A stretch of 64,000 bases of DNA from Saccharothrix obliqua (GTDB lineage Bacteria > Actinomycetota > Actinomycetes > Mycobacteriales > Pseudonocardiaceae). The DNA is taken from the NCBI RefSeq assembly GCF_019375475.1, contig NZ_JAHXGQ010000011.1, forward strand, positions 124,001 to 188,000, read 5' to 3'. The translations under genes were made by a program, and so were the position numbers. Numbering within the stretch: position 1 is the first letter of the stretch; each line of letters opens with the position of its first letter. The notes beneath the pieces were generated by a model. That model had not been told where the DNA came from, ran no database searches, and worked only from the letters and a program-made list of their open reading frames with translations. Below, piece by piece: positions 35,429 to 48,155 of the stretch.

Positions 35429-36863
35429 TCAGGAGATCGGCCGGTCCGTCGGCTCGATCGGCCGCGGGAGCACGTGCCGACCGGTCAGGTACGCGTCGAC
35501 GCCGGCCGCCGCCGAGCGGCCCTCCGCGATGGCCCACACGATCAGCGACTGGCCGCGACCCATGTCGCCCGCCACGAACACACCGGCCGCGGACGTCGCG
35601 AACGACTCGTCCCGCGCCACGTTGCCACGCGCGTCCAGCTCGACGCCCAGCTCCGCGAGCAACCCGGCCCGCTGCGGACCGACGAAGCCCATGGCGAGCG
35701 TCACGAGCTGCGCCGGGATCTCCCGCTCGGTGCCCGGCACCGGCTGGAACCGGTCGTCCACCTCGACCAGCTTCAACGCGCGCACGGCGCCGTCGCCGTC
35801 ACCCAGGAACTCCACCGTGGACACGGAGTACAGCCGGTCGCCGCCCTCCTCGTGCGCGGAGGTCACCCGGAACAACGCGGGGTAGGTCGGCCACGGGTGC
35901 TGCGCGGCGCGCACCCGCGGCGGCCGGGGCATGATCTCCAGCTGCGTCACGGACAACGCGCCCTGGCGGTGCGCGGTGCCGACGCAGTCCGCGCCGGTGT
36001 CACCGCCGCCGATCACCACCACGTGCTTGCCCGCCGCGGTGATCGGCGGCACGTCGACCTCGCCGCGCGCGACCCGGTTGCCCCACGGCAGGTACTCCAT
36101 CGCCTGGTGCACGCCGGCCAGCTCGCGCCCCGGCACGGGCAGCTCGCGCCACGCCGTCGCGCCACCCGCCAGCACCACGGCGTCGTAGGACGCGCGCAGG
36201 TCCTCCACCGGCAGATCCACGCCGACGTCGACGTTGGTGCGGAACTCGGTGCCCTCGGCGCGCATCTGCTCCAGGCGGCGGTCGAGCCGCCACTTCTCCA
36301 TCTTGAACTCGGGGATGCCGTAGCGGAGCAGGCCGCCGATCGCGTCCGCCCGCTCCAGCACCACCACGTCGTGCCCGGCGCGGGTGAGCTGCTGCGCGGC
36401 GGCCAACCCGGCGGGACCGGAGCCCACCACGGCGACGCGCTTGCCGGTCCGGGTGACCGGCGGCTGGGGCGTCACCCAGCCCTCGTCCCAGGCGCGGTCC
36501 ACGATGGAGATCTCCACCCGCTTGATCGTGACGGGGTCGCCGTTGATCCCGACCACGCACGCCGCCTCGCACGGCGCGGGGCACAGCGTCCCGGTGAACT
36601 CCGGGAAGTTGTTGGTGGCGTGCAGGCGCTCGGCGGCGGCCCGCCAGTCCCGCCGCCACACCAGGTCGTTCCACTCCGGAATCAGGTTGCCCAGCGGGCA
36701 GCCCTGGTGGCAGAACGGGACGCCGCAGTCCATGCAGCGCCCGGCCTGACCCTCCAGCCGGGGCCGCTCGAACTCCTCGTACACCTCCCGCCAGTCCCGC
36801 AGCCGCAGGAACACCGGCCGGCTGCGGGGCGTCGCCCGCTCCGTGGTGAGAAAACCGCGCGGG

Positions 36864-36871
<8 letters not shown>
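35429..36871 (-). CDS. gltD: Glutamate synthase small subunit
   Basis: A 480-residue FAD and iron-sulfur protein: [23 protein letters not shown] binds the N-terminal clusters, [15 protein letters not shown] binds [14 protein letters not shown] binds NADPH, and the C-terminal [21 protein letters not shown] is standard. It feeds electrons from NADPH to the large subunit. The start overlaps the gltB stop by 8 bases. Confidence 0.94.
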
Positions 36872-41354
<4,483 letters not shown>

Positions 41355-41755
41355 GACGGGCCCTCCCGTGGCAGCGCCTGAGTAGGCGTTTCTGGGCAAA
41401 CGGAGATGGCCGACTGCCGGGACGCGCTTCGTCGACGCGTGGCAGCGGCCTGCGTGGCTTGCTGTGGGTCCACGCCGGGGAACCGACGGCGTGGGAACCG
41501 CACTCCGTTGTGCGGGAAACTGCACTTCCAAGAGCGCGCGCCGGGGCCTGGATGGGGCCGTCAGCGCGTGGGGCCGTGCACCGGGGTTGCCGGGGTCTTG
41601 TGACGATAATGTGAATTCGCGGTGATGGCTCTAGTCCGACAGGGCGTCGTGGCGAATCCCACGGGTGGTTGACATCCGTCCGACCAGCGGGTTACGGCCG
41701 GATGGAGCAGTGCCGGGGGAGTGCCGGAGGTGTCGGGTGGGTGCTCGGCGGGTTC
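41355..41755. other. gltB upstream region
   Basis: No gene is supported in these 401 bp. It should hold the gltB promoter on the minus strand; I see no clear GlnR box or -35/-10 pair. It is bounded on the far side by a small membrane-protein gene on the same strand. Confidence 0.4.
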
Positions 41756-41950
41756 CTATCCCCGGACCTTGAGGCACCCGACAGCGGCGAAGGCGGCCAA
41801 CGCGGCGACCCCGCCCTGCCACCACTCGGCCTCGCGGAGCGCCAACACCGCGTTGACCCCGGCGACCAGGGAGAAGAGCGCGGACAGCAGCACCCAGAGC
41901 CGTCGCTCGGCACGCACGGTCCGCGGGGCGAAGAAGGTGGTCGGGGCCAT
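41756..41950 (-). CDS. Small two-helix membrane protein
   Basis: A 64-residue frame (MAPTTFFAPRTVRAERRLW) with two hydrophobic helices, VLLSALFSLVAGVNAVLAL and GGVAALAAFAAVGCL, joined by a REAEWWQ turn. No family assigned. GGAGG lies about 12 nt before the ATG, slightly far but acceptable. Upstream 91 bp is a VIT-type transporter gene. Confidence 0.6.
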   Translation of the reverse strand: MAPTTFFAPRTVRAERRLWVLLSALFSLVAGVNAVLALREAEWWQGGVAALAAFAAVGCLKVRG

Positions 41951-42041
41951 GGCGGGGCACCTCCGCTCCGGGGTCTCGTCGCGCCCGACGCGCACGAGTC
42001 GGCCCGGGTTACCCCGCTCGCGCGGGTTTCACACCTGTCAA

Positions 42042-42746
42042 TCAGCCGAGGGTCACCCCGAAGAGGAGCCCGACGTAGTAGGTCACGACCATGGTGAGCA
42101 CGCCGACCACGACGTTGCGCCGGACCGCGGGCCACGGCCTGCTCGCGCCCAGCTTCGAGCTGATCACCCCGGTGAGCGCCAACCCGACCACGACCGCCAG
42201 CCCGCACGCCCACACCCGGAAGTCGTTCGGCGGCAGCACGATCGCCACCAGCGGGATGGTCGCGCCGACCGCGAACGCCACCAGCGACGCCCACGCCGCG
42301 TGCCACGGGCTGGTCAGGCTGTCGGGGTTGATCTGGAGTTCGGCTTCGGCGTGGGCGCGCAGCGCGTCCTGCTCGGTCAGCTCCCGCGCGACCCGCGTGG
42401 CCAGGTCGGGCGACAAGCCCTTGTCCTGGTAGATGTCGGCGAGTTCGCGCTCCTCCTCGTCCGGCATCTCCCGCAGCTCCCGCCGCTCCAGCTCCAGCGC
42501 CGCGCGCTCGGTGTCGCGCTGGGTGCTGACCGACACGTACTCCCCGCCCGCCATGGACAACGCACCCGCGACCAACCCCGCCACACCCGCCGCGAAGATC
42601 GTGGTGCGGTCCGCGGTCGCGCCCGCCACGCCGACCACGAGGCCGGCGGTCGAGACGATGCCGTCGTTCGCGCCGAGCACCCCGGCGCGCAACCAGTTGA
42701 GGCGTTCGGACAGGTCTTCGTGGTGTGGTTCACCGGGGTGCGCCAT
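42042..42746 (-). CDS. VIT1/CCC1-family iron/manganese transporter
   Basis: A 234-residue membrane protein. LNWLRAGVLGANDGIVSTAGLVVGVAGA is the family N-terminal signature, GALSMAGGEYVSVSTQRDTERA the metal-path segment, and a cytosolic helical stretch (ELERRELREMPDEEERELADIYQDKGL) forms the metal-binding domain. Three more helices follow. It exports Fe2+ or Mn2+ from the cytosol in its relatives. Confidence 0.88.
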   Translation of the reverse strand: MAHPGEPHHEDLSERLNWLRAGVLGANDGIVSTAGLVVGVAGATADRTTIFAAGVAGLVAGALSMAGGEYVSVSTQRDTERAALELERRELREMPDEEERELADIYQDKGLSPDLATRVARELTEQDALRAHAEAELQINPDSLTSPWHAAWASLVAFAVGATIPLVAIVLPPNDFRVWACGLAVVVGLALTGVISSKLGASRPWPAVRRNVVVGVLTMVVTYYVGLLFGVTLG

Positions 42747-42785
42747 GAGCGTGATCGAACCACCTCCCGGGCGGACGTGCCCGGG

Positions 42786-43325
42786 TCAGGACTCGATCAC
42801 CCGCCACTGCGGCCCGTTGATCCAGCTCGCCTCCAGCCGCGACCGGTGGCCGGCCGAGACGAAGTCGACCACGACGGCGTCGGCGGGTTTCTCGACGTTG
42901 ACGGCGTAACCCTGGCGCGGCGTCGCCGAGATCGAGTCCATCGCGCGGGGGGCGAAGCGGATCGCCGCCATGCCGCCCTGGAGGCGGAAGCTGCGCAAGT
43001 AGACGCGTTGGCCGTCCTCTTCGGTCCACATGCCCTCCTCCGGGGGGAGCGGTGGGATGGCTGCCGTTGTGGTCGTCGTGGTGGTTGTCGTGGTGGTGGT
43101 TGTCGTGGTGGTGGGTTCTGTCGTGGTGGGTGTTGTCGTGGTCGTGGGAGCGGCGGTGGTCGTCGTGGGGACCGTTGACGTTTGCGGTCCGACGACCAGC
43201 TGCGGACGTTCCGGGACGCCCGCGCCCAGCACGGACTGGACGCCCCAGTAGGACAGCACGACGGCGACGGCGGTGGAGGCCGACCAAGCCGCGAAGTATC
43301 GGATGCCCCTGGTCACCTCGCTCAT
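42786..43325 (-). CDS. Membrane-anchored protein with poly-Thr linker
   Basis: A 179-residue protein: a helix anchor (WSASTAVAVVLSYWGVQSVLG), a Thr/Pro stalk of about 45 residues containing a run of Thr (a GTG-rich DNA tract at 43050-43180), and a globular end (VYLRSFRLQGGMAAIRFAPRAMD) with no recognised domain. It looks surface exposed. ATG at 43325 starts just before the anchor. Confidence 0.65.
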   Translation of the reverse strand: MSEVTRGIRYFAAWSASTAVAVVLSYWGVQSVLGAGVPERPQLVVGPQTSTVPTTTTAAPTTTTTPTTTEPTTTTTTTTTTTTTTTTAAIPPLPPEEGMWTEEDGQRVYLRSFRLQGGMAAIRFAPRAMDSISATPRQGYAVNVEKPADAVVVDFVSAGHRSRLEASWINGPQWRVIES

Positions 43326-43498
43326 CCTGCCGGCGGCGGAGCGGGCGGTGTGGGCAGTCCGGGCGAAGATCCGTAGACCGTCCGGTGTAGATCGTCGGGA
43401 CGTTCGGACCGGACGTAGTGGGCCGACAACCGCGTTTGCACGTAGTTCGGTGCGCGACGCCTCATGTAGTTTGCGAACGTTCCCTATCAAGGTACGGT

Positions 43499-43523
43499 GT
43501 TCGTAGTTTTACGAAATACGAAC
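43499..43523. promoter_or_regulatory. Operator-like nested palindrome before SDR
   Basis: TTCGTA-GTTT-TACGAA (43500-43515) is a perfect inverted repeat; a wider pair GTTCGTA / TACGAAC (43499-43523) nests around it. GTAGTT also repeats upstream at 43442, 43466 and 43503. It lies about 30 bp before the SDR start, typical of a TetR- or MarR-family operator, but no such gene adjoins. Confidence 0.6.
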
Positions 43524-43554
43524 TATGTCACCGACGAGCCCCTGGGGGACCTTC

Positions 43555-44286
43555 GTGGAACTGCACAACAAGCTCGCCCTGATCACCGGTGCCACCTCCG
43601 GGATCGGCCGCGAAACCGCCAAGCTGTTCGCCCGCCAGGGCGCGACGGTGGTCGTCCACGGCCGCGACGCCGAGCGCGGCGCGAAGCTGGTCGCCGAGAT
43701 CGAGGGCGACGGTGGCCGCGCCCGGTTCGTGTCCGCCGACCTGACCACTCTGGACGGTGCGCGTGCCCTCGCCGCCGATGCCGGTCCCGTGGACATCCTG
43801 GTGAACAACGCGGGCATCTACCCGTTCGCGGCGACCGTCGACCAGTCGCGCGAGGGGTTCCAGGAGATGTTCGAGCTGAACGTCCTCGGGCCGTTCCACC
43901 TCACCGCCGCCCTCGCGCCCGGCATGGTCGCCAAGGGCGCGGGCACCATCGTCAACGTGTCCACTTCGGCCACGGTGTCGGCCGTGCCCGGTTCCGCCGC
44001 GTACAGCGCGACCAAGGCGGCGCTGGAGTCGTTGACCCGGACGTGGGCCGCGGAGTTCGGGCCCAGCGGCATCCGGGTCAACGCGCTCGCGCCCAGCGCC
44101 ACCAAGACCGACCGCGTGCTCAACGACTTCGGCCCGGTGGCGGACGTGGTCGCCGAGTCGACCGCGCTCAAGAGGCTCGCCGAGGTGCGCGAGATGGCGG
44201 AGATCATCCTGTTCCTCGCGTCGGAGAGGTCCAGCTACATCACGGGTGAGCTGATCATGGCGGACGCCGGGCGGACCGTCGTCTGA
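43555..44286 (+). CDS. Short-chain dehydrogenase/reductase
   Basis: A 243-residue classical SDR: ALITGATSGIGRETAKLFARQG (nucleotide binding), NNAGIYPF, the catalytic S of VNVSTSATVSAVPGSAAYSATKAALESL and YSATK. GTG at 43555 was chosen because GGGGGA lies 6 nt before it; an ATG at 43525 is in frame without a site. Substrate unknown. The likely regulator is not in the window. Confidence 0.84.
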   Translation: MELHNKLALITGATSGIGRETAKLFARQGATVVVHGRDAERGAKLVAEIEGDGGRARFVSADLTTLDGARALAADAGPVDILVNNAGIYPFAATVDQSREGFQEMFELNVLGPFHLTAALAPGMVAKGAGTIVNVSTSATVSAVPGSAAYSATKAALESLTRTWAAEFGPSGIRVNALAPSATKTDRVLNDFGPVADVVAESTALKRLAEVREMAEIILFLASERSSYITGELIMADAGRTVV

Positions 44287-44352
44287 GGCGCGTGGTCTGA
44301 GGTTCGTGGTTTCTGAGGTTCGTGGTTTAGGGGGTGCCGTGGCGGCATCCCC
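44283..44352 (+). repeat. Tandem CTGAGGTTCGTGGTTT repeats and terminator hairpin
   Basis: CTGAGGTTCGTGGTTT occurs exactly twice (44297-44312, 44313-44328) with a shorter third copy (44283-44296) that overlaps the SDR stop. A GGGGTGCC/GGCATCCCC hairpin (44331-44352) follows at once and may terminate the SDR transcript. Confidence 0.6.
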
Positions 44353-44474
44353 TGGCCGCGGGGTGGGTGGCATCCCGTGTCGTGATTGGCCCGGCACGTG
44401 GCATGACCTTGCTGGAAGGGAAAAAAGAAAAGAGAGCGCTCGCCGCGCGGCAGGTCTCCGGGGAGGGAAGGGCG

Positions 44475-44611
44475 TCGCTTCCTCCCGTATGACCTGGTCA
44501 AAGACAACCACATGCGTCAAGGGGGATCGGCGGTCGTCGGGGTTGGCGGTGCGGCGCGATCCCCCTTGACACATGCGGTTCCCTGCGGGCAGGTCATACG
44601 GGAGGAAGCGA
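44475..44611. repeat. 137-bp imperfect palindromic element (MITE-like)
   Basis: Outer 22-bp arms (TCGCTTCCTCCCGTATGACC.. and its complement at 44590-44611) are perfect. Inner 14-bp arms GTCAAGGGGGATCG / CGATCCCCCTTGAC (44516-44529 / 44557-44570) are also perfect. The 19-bp stretches between them pair at 11 of 19 positions. The whole could form one long hairpin, like a MITE or an intergenic repetitive element. No target duplication was seen. Confidence 0.75.
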
Positions 44612-44615
44612 GGCC

Positions 44616-44707
44616 CCCGGTCTGTCTGTCCATCTGTGGTCTGGCTGTCTGTGGTCTGTCTGTTTGCGGTCGGTCTGTTTGCGGTCGGTCTGGCTGTCTG
44701 TGGCGGG
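44616..44707 (+). repeat. TCTG-rich microsatellite
   Basis: Repeated GGTCTGTCTG / TCGGTCTGTTTGCGG units, about 90 bp, ending 44 bp before the response regulator start. It lies next to the palindromic element and has unusually high T for this genome. It may be slippage-prone and affect the promoter. Confidence 0.6.
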
Positions 44708-44750
44708 TGGCGTTCACCCTGTCGTGGGGTGGGGCGTTACGGTGCGCGCC

Positions 44751-45437
44751 ATGGTGTCGGTGCTGCTCGTCGAGGACGACCCGGTGGTGCGGTCGGCGGT
44801 GACCCGCGCGTTGACCGGGTTGGGGCACGCGGTGCTGCCTGTGGGGACTGCGCTTGAGGCGTTGCGCGAGGTTGCCGGCGCCAGGTTCGACCTTGTCGTG
44901 CTTGACCTCGGTTTGCCCGACATGGATGGGGCGGACGCCCTGCGGATGATGCGCGGGGTCTGCGACGTGCCGGTGATCGTGGCCACCGCGCGGGACGACG
45001 AGGCGGAGATCGTCCGGCTGTTGAACGCCGGTGCCGACGACTACCTGGTCAAGCCGTTCTCCAGCGAGCACCTGGCGGCCCGGTTGTCGGCGGTCCTGCG
45101 GCGGGCGCGGGCGGTGGAAGCGTCGTCCACCGCGCCGTTGCGGATCGGGGAGTTGACCATCGACCTGGACCGGCGCGAAGCGCGGCTGGCCGGGCGCGAG
45201 GTGCACCTGACGCGCAAGGAGTTCGACCTGCTCGCCTACCTGGCCGCGCGTGCGGGGAAGGTGGTGCCGAGGGCCGAGTTGCTGGCCAACCTGTGGAACC
45301 TCCCCGGTCGGCACGACGACCAGACGTTGGACGTCCACCTGTCGTGGTTGCGCCGGAAGCTGGGTGAACGGGCCGCGCAGCCGCGCTACCTGCACACGGT
45401 GCGGGGCGTCGGGTTCAAGTTGACGGCGGCCGAGTGA
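44751..45437 (+). CDS. OmpR-family response regulator
   Basis: A 228-residue regulator: receiver ([18 protein letters not shown], Asp in LVVLDLGLPDMDG, Thr in VIVATARDD, Lys in YLVKPFSSEHL) and a winged-helix DNA-binding end (HLTRKEFDLLAYLAARAGKVVPRAELLANLWNLPGRHDDQTLDVHLSWLRRKLGE). The GTGA overlap with the kinase gene marks them as a pair. Target genes unknown. Confidence 0.9.
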   Translation: MVSVLLVEDDPVVRSAVTRALTGLGHAVLPVGTALEALREVAGARFDLVVLDLGLPDMDGADALRMMRGVCDVPVIVATARDDEAEIVRLLNAGADDYLVKPFSSEHLAARLSAVLRRARAVEASSTAPLRIGELTIDLDRREARLAGREVHLTRKEFDLLAYLAARAGKVVPRAELLANLWNLPGRHDDQTLDVHLSWLRRKLGERAAQPRYLHTVRGVGFKLTAAE

Positions 45438-46717
45438 GGAGGTCGCTTGCGCTGGTCTCGCTCGCCGTCACGTCGATGGTGGCGTTCGCCTTCCTGATCC
45501 CCCTGGCCACGGTGGTGCGCCAGCTCGCCGAGGACAGGGCGCTGACCGAAGCGGAGCGGCAGGCGGTGGCGTTGGTGCCGGTGCTGGCGATCACCTCGGA
45601 CGCCGCCGCGGTGGAGCAGGCCATCGCCACCACCGGGGGCCGGGTCGGCGTGCACCTGGCCGACGGCGACGTGATCGGAGCGGTGAAGGCCACCCCCGAC
45701 CTGCTGAGGGTGGCGCGGGAGGAAGGGCGGTCGTTCACCGCGGCCGTGACGGATGGGCGTGTGCACATGCAGCCCGTGGTGTTGGACAAGGGACGTGTGG
45801 TCGTTGTCGAGGCGTACGTGCCGGAGGGCGACCTGACGCGTGGCGTGACGTCGGCGTGGTTGGCGTTGAGCGGTGTTGCGGTGTCGTTGGTGCTGGGCTC
45901 CGTGCTGGTCGCCGACCGCCTCGGCTCGCGGGTGGTCAAGGCGTCGAAGGAGCTGGCGAACGGCGCGTTGCGGATGGAGCAGGGCGACCTCGACGCGCGG
46001 GTGACGCCCACCGGGCCGCCGGAGCTGGTGGACGCCGGGGGCGCGTTCAACCGGATGGCCGACCGGATCGGGCAGTTGATGGCCGCCGAGCGGGAACTGC
46101 TCGCCGACCTGTCGCACCGGCTGCGGACGCCGTTGACCGCGTTGCGGCTGGACTCGGAGACCCTGGGGGCGGACAGCAACGCCAACCGGGTCCGGCAGGC
46201 CGTGCACGCGCTGGAGCGCGAGGTCAACGAGCTGATCCGGGCCGCCCGGCGGGAACTGGACGACCCGGCGGGCGGGCGGTGCGACGCGGCGCAGGTGGTG
46301 CACGACCGGCTGGTGTTCTGGTCGGCCCTCGCCGACGACCAGCAACGGCTCTGGAACCTGCGGGGCACCGAACGGCCCGCGTACGTGCCGCTGACCCGGT
46401 CCGACCTGGCGGCGGCGATGGACGCGGTGCTGGGCAACGTCTTCCGCCACACGCCCGAGGGCGTGGGCTTCGCGGTCGCGTTGTTCCACCGGCCGGGGTA
46501 CGTGGTGATCGTCATCGAGGACGCGGGGCCGGGTATCGAGGACCTGGAGTCGGCGCTGCGCCGTGGAAGCAGCAGCGCCGGCTCCACCGGTCTCGGACTC
46601 GACATCGCCCGCCGCGCGGCCGAGTCCACCGGGGGCTCGCTGGTCGTCGACCGCGGCCCGCTCGGCGGCACCCGGGTCCAACTGCACCTGACCCGGCTGC
46701 CGGAGCAGCAAGGCTAG
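45434..46717 (+). CDS. Sensor histidine kinase
   Basis: A 427-residue kinase with two membrane helices (about 8-30 and 140-160) around an outer domain, HAMP, the phospho-His in LADLSHRLRTPLTALRLDSETL, and an HATPase domain (NVFRHTPEGVGF, DAGPGI, GSTGLGLDIARRAAESTGGSL). It partners the preceding regulator. The signal is unknown. Confidence 0.9.
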   Translation: MRRSLALVSLAVTSMVAFAFLIPLATVVRQLAEDRALTEAERQAVALVPVLAITSDAAAVEQAIATTGGRVGVHLADGDVIGAVKATPDLLRVAREEGRSFTAAVTDGRVHMQPVVLDKGRVVVVEAYVPEGDLTRGVTSAWLALSGVAVSLVLGSVLVADRLGSRVVKASKELANGALRMEQGDLDARVTPTGPPELVDAGGAFNRMADRIGQLMAAERELLADLSHRLRTPLTALRLDSETLGADSNANRVRQAVHALEREVNELIRAARRELDDPAGGRCDAAQVVHDRLVFWSALADDQQRLWNLRGTERPAYVPLTRSDLAAAMDAVLGNVFRHTPEGVGFAVALFHRPGYVVIVIEDAGPGIEDLESALRRGSSSAGSTGLGLDIARRAAESTGGSLVVDRGPLGGTRVQLHLTRLPEQQG

Positions 46718-46777
46718 CCCGCGATTTCTTTCGGCCACCTTGTGCGAACTTTAAATGTTCCTTAAATAAACGGTGTG

Positions 46778-46805
46778 TTGACAATTGTGGTGACGTGGCT
46801 AAGGT
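46778..46805 (+). promoter_or_regulatory. Candidate promoter of the CAP-domain lipoprotein gene
   Basis: TTGACA at 46778-46783 and TAAGGT at 46800-46805 are separated by 16 bp. A long leader (about 170 nt) would follow. An AT-rich TTTAAATGTTCCTTAAA stretch precedes it. Confidence 0.5.
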
Positions 46806-46876
46806 CGATTCTCGGAATTGAGGTCGACCGCAGCGCTCTCCCCTCCTGCCCGGCCGCCCGGTTCCTCGATCGGTGC

Positions 46877-46920
46877 GGTGACCGCCCGTGCTTACCCTGC
46901 GCCAAGCACGGGCGGTCACC
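46877..46920 (+). promoter_or_regulatory. 17-bp perfect hairpin in the leader of the CAP gene
   Basis: GGTGACCGCCCGTGCTT and its exact complement AAGCACGGGCGGTCACC are separated by 10 bases, 57 bp before the start. It may terminate the upstream kinase transcript or act as a leader element. Confidence 0.55.
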
Positions 46921-46976
46921 ACATCATCCCCGCATTGCCCAGCACCATCCGCCGCCGTTGGAGCAGGGGTTACCGC

Positions 46977-47558
46977 GTGCCGCGCAAGAGCCGTGTCCTC
47001 GTCCGCCTCGCCCTGTGCTGCGTTGTCGGCTGCCTGGTGCTGACGGGCTGCGGGGAGATGGAATTCCGCGCCGTTCCCCAATCGGGTATTCCGACGACCA
47101 CCGTGGCGACCGGTCTGCCGGTGCCGGAGGCCGGAGCCGGGGAAGGCGATGTCGGGTCGGCAGGGGTGCGTGGCTCGGTGGAGGCGGTGGAAGGGGAGGT
47201 GTTCGACCTGACCAATGCCGAGCGGGTTGCCAACGGGTGTCCCGCGCTCGCGGCGGACGAGCGGCTCGGGCGGGCGGCTCGTGCGCACAGCGAGGACATG
47301 GCCACCCGGAACTACTTCGACCACACCTCCAAGGACGGGCAGGACTTCGTCGCCCGGCTCAAGGCCGCCGGCCACCCCTCGCCGGGCGCGGAGAACATCG
47401 CGGCCGGGCAGCGGACCGCCGAGGAGGTCGTGCGCGGGTGGATGGCGTCACCCGGGCACCGGGCCAACATCCTCAACTGCGGGTTGCGGGCACTGGGTGT
47501 GGGCATGGCCCGCGGCGGCGCGTACGGGGTGTACTGGACGCAGGCGTTCGGCTGGTAG
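46977..47558 (+). CDS. CAP/SCP-domain lipoprotein
   Basis: A 193-residue exported protein: signal peptide with lipobox LVLTGC (Cys about 22), a linker, and a CAP domain (FDLTNAERVANGCPALAADERLGRAARAHSEDMATRNYFDHTSKDGQ, GENIAAGQRTAEEVVRGWMASPGHRANIL). CAP domains occur in secreted defence and cell-surface proteins; catalytic role uncertain. The GTG at 46977 has GGAGCAGGGG about 10 nt upstream. It abuts the convergent AsnC gene. Confidence 0.85.
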   Translation: MPRKSRVLVRLALCCVVGCLVLTGCGEMEFRAVPQSGIPTTTVATGLPVPEAGAGEGDVGSAGVRGSVEAVEGEVFDLTNAERVANGCPALAADERLGRAARAHSEDMATRNYFDHTSKDGQDFVARLKAAGHPSPGAENIAAGQRTAEEVVRGWMASPGHRANILNCGLRALGVGMARGGAYGVYWTQAFGW

Positions 47559-48035
47559 TCAGAACCTCGGCTGGTGGCCGTCGGTCGGCAGCTCGTCCAG
47601 GATCAGCACGGTGTGGCTGGACGTCACGTCCGGCATCGTCTGGAGCCGCGACAGCACGAGGTCGCGCAGGCTGTGCGCGTCGGGCGCGCGCACCAGCAGC
47701 ACGAGGTCGTAGTCACCGGACACCAGCGCGCCGTGCCAGACCTCGGGTATCTCCAGCACGCGCTGCCGCACGGCCTTCCACGAGTGCTGGCTGATCTTCA
47801 GGTACACGTAGGCCGAGATGCCGAACCCGTACCGCTCCGGGTCGACGACGGCCGTGTACCCGGCGATGACCCCGTCGCGGTGCAGGCGCTCCACGCGTGA
47901 GTACGCGCTCGCCCGCGAGATGTGGAGCCGTTCCGCGAGGGCGCGCATGGACAGGCGGCCGTCGGCGCGCAGCTCCTCCACGATGCGCCGATCCGTCTCG
48001 TCCAGCGGTGCCGAATGTCCAGGTCCGGACTTCAT
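47559..48035 (-). CDS. Lrp/AsnC-family regulator (BkdR-like)
   Basis: A 158-residue regulator: HTH LDETDRRIVEELRADGRLSMRALAERLHISRASAYSRVERLHRDGVI, then the RAM ligand-binding domain (GDYDLVLLVRAPDAHSLRDLVL). It is divergent from the 2-oxoacid dehydrogenase operon, as BkdR in other bacteria. Branched-chain amino acids are the expected ligands. ATG at 48035 was chosen. Confidence 0.87.
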   Translation of the reverse strand: MKSGPGHSAPLDETDRRIVEELRADGRLSMRALAERLHISRASAYSRVERLHRDGVIAGYTAVVDPERYGFGISAYVYLKISQHSWKAVRQRVLEIPEVWHGALVSGDYDLVLLVRAPDAHSLRDLVLSRLQTMPDVTSSHTVLILDELPTDGHQPRF

Positions 48036-48069
48036 GCGGTCGAGGTTAACCCGCTTGCGCGGCCGAACG

Positions 48070-48094
48070 TCCAGGTTTGCGCCCCGGACCTGGA
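48070..48094. promoter_or_regulatory. Operator-like inverted repeat between AsnC and bkd genes
   Basis: TCCAGGT and ACCTGGA are separated by 11 bp in the divergent promoter gap. A GTCCAGGTCCGGAC echo occurs near the regulator start (about 48017-48031). It is the best candidate binding site for the AsnC regulator. Confidence 0.6.
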
Positions 48095-48155
48095 ACATTG
48101 GCCGGTGTGAGCCGGATCATGCCGTCACCCGCCACCACGAGCGCCGGAGGAGCCC

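Noticed and set aside
41355-41755. GlnR box upstream of gltB
   Set aside because: No convincing GTnAC-n6-GaAAC pattern was found.
46806-46976. c-di-AMP (ydaO) riboswitch before the CAP gene
   Set aside because: Gene type and leader length fit, but I could not find the conserved core; only the 17-bp hairpin is clear.
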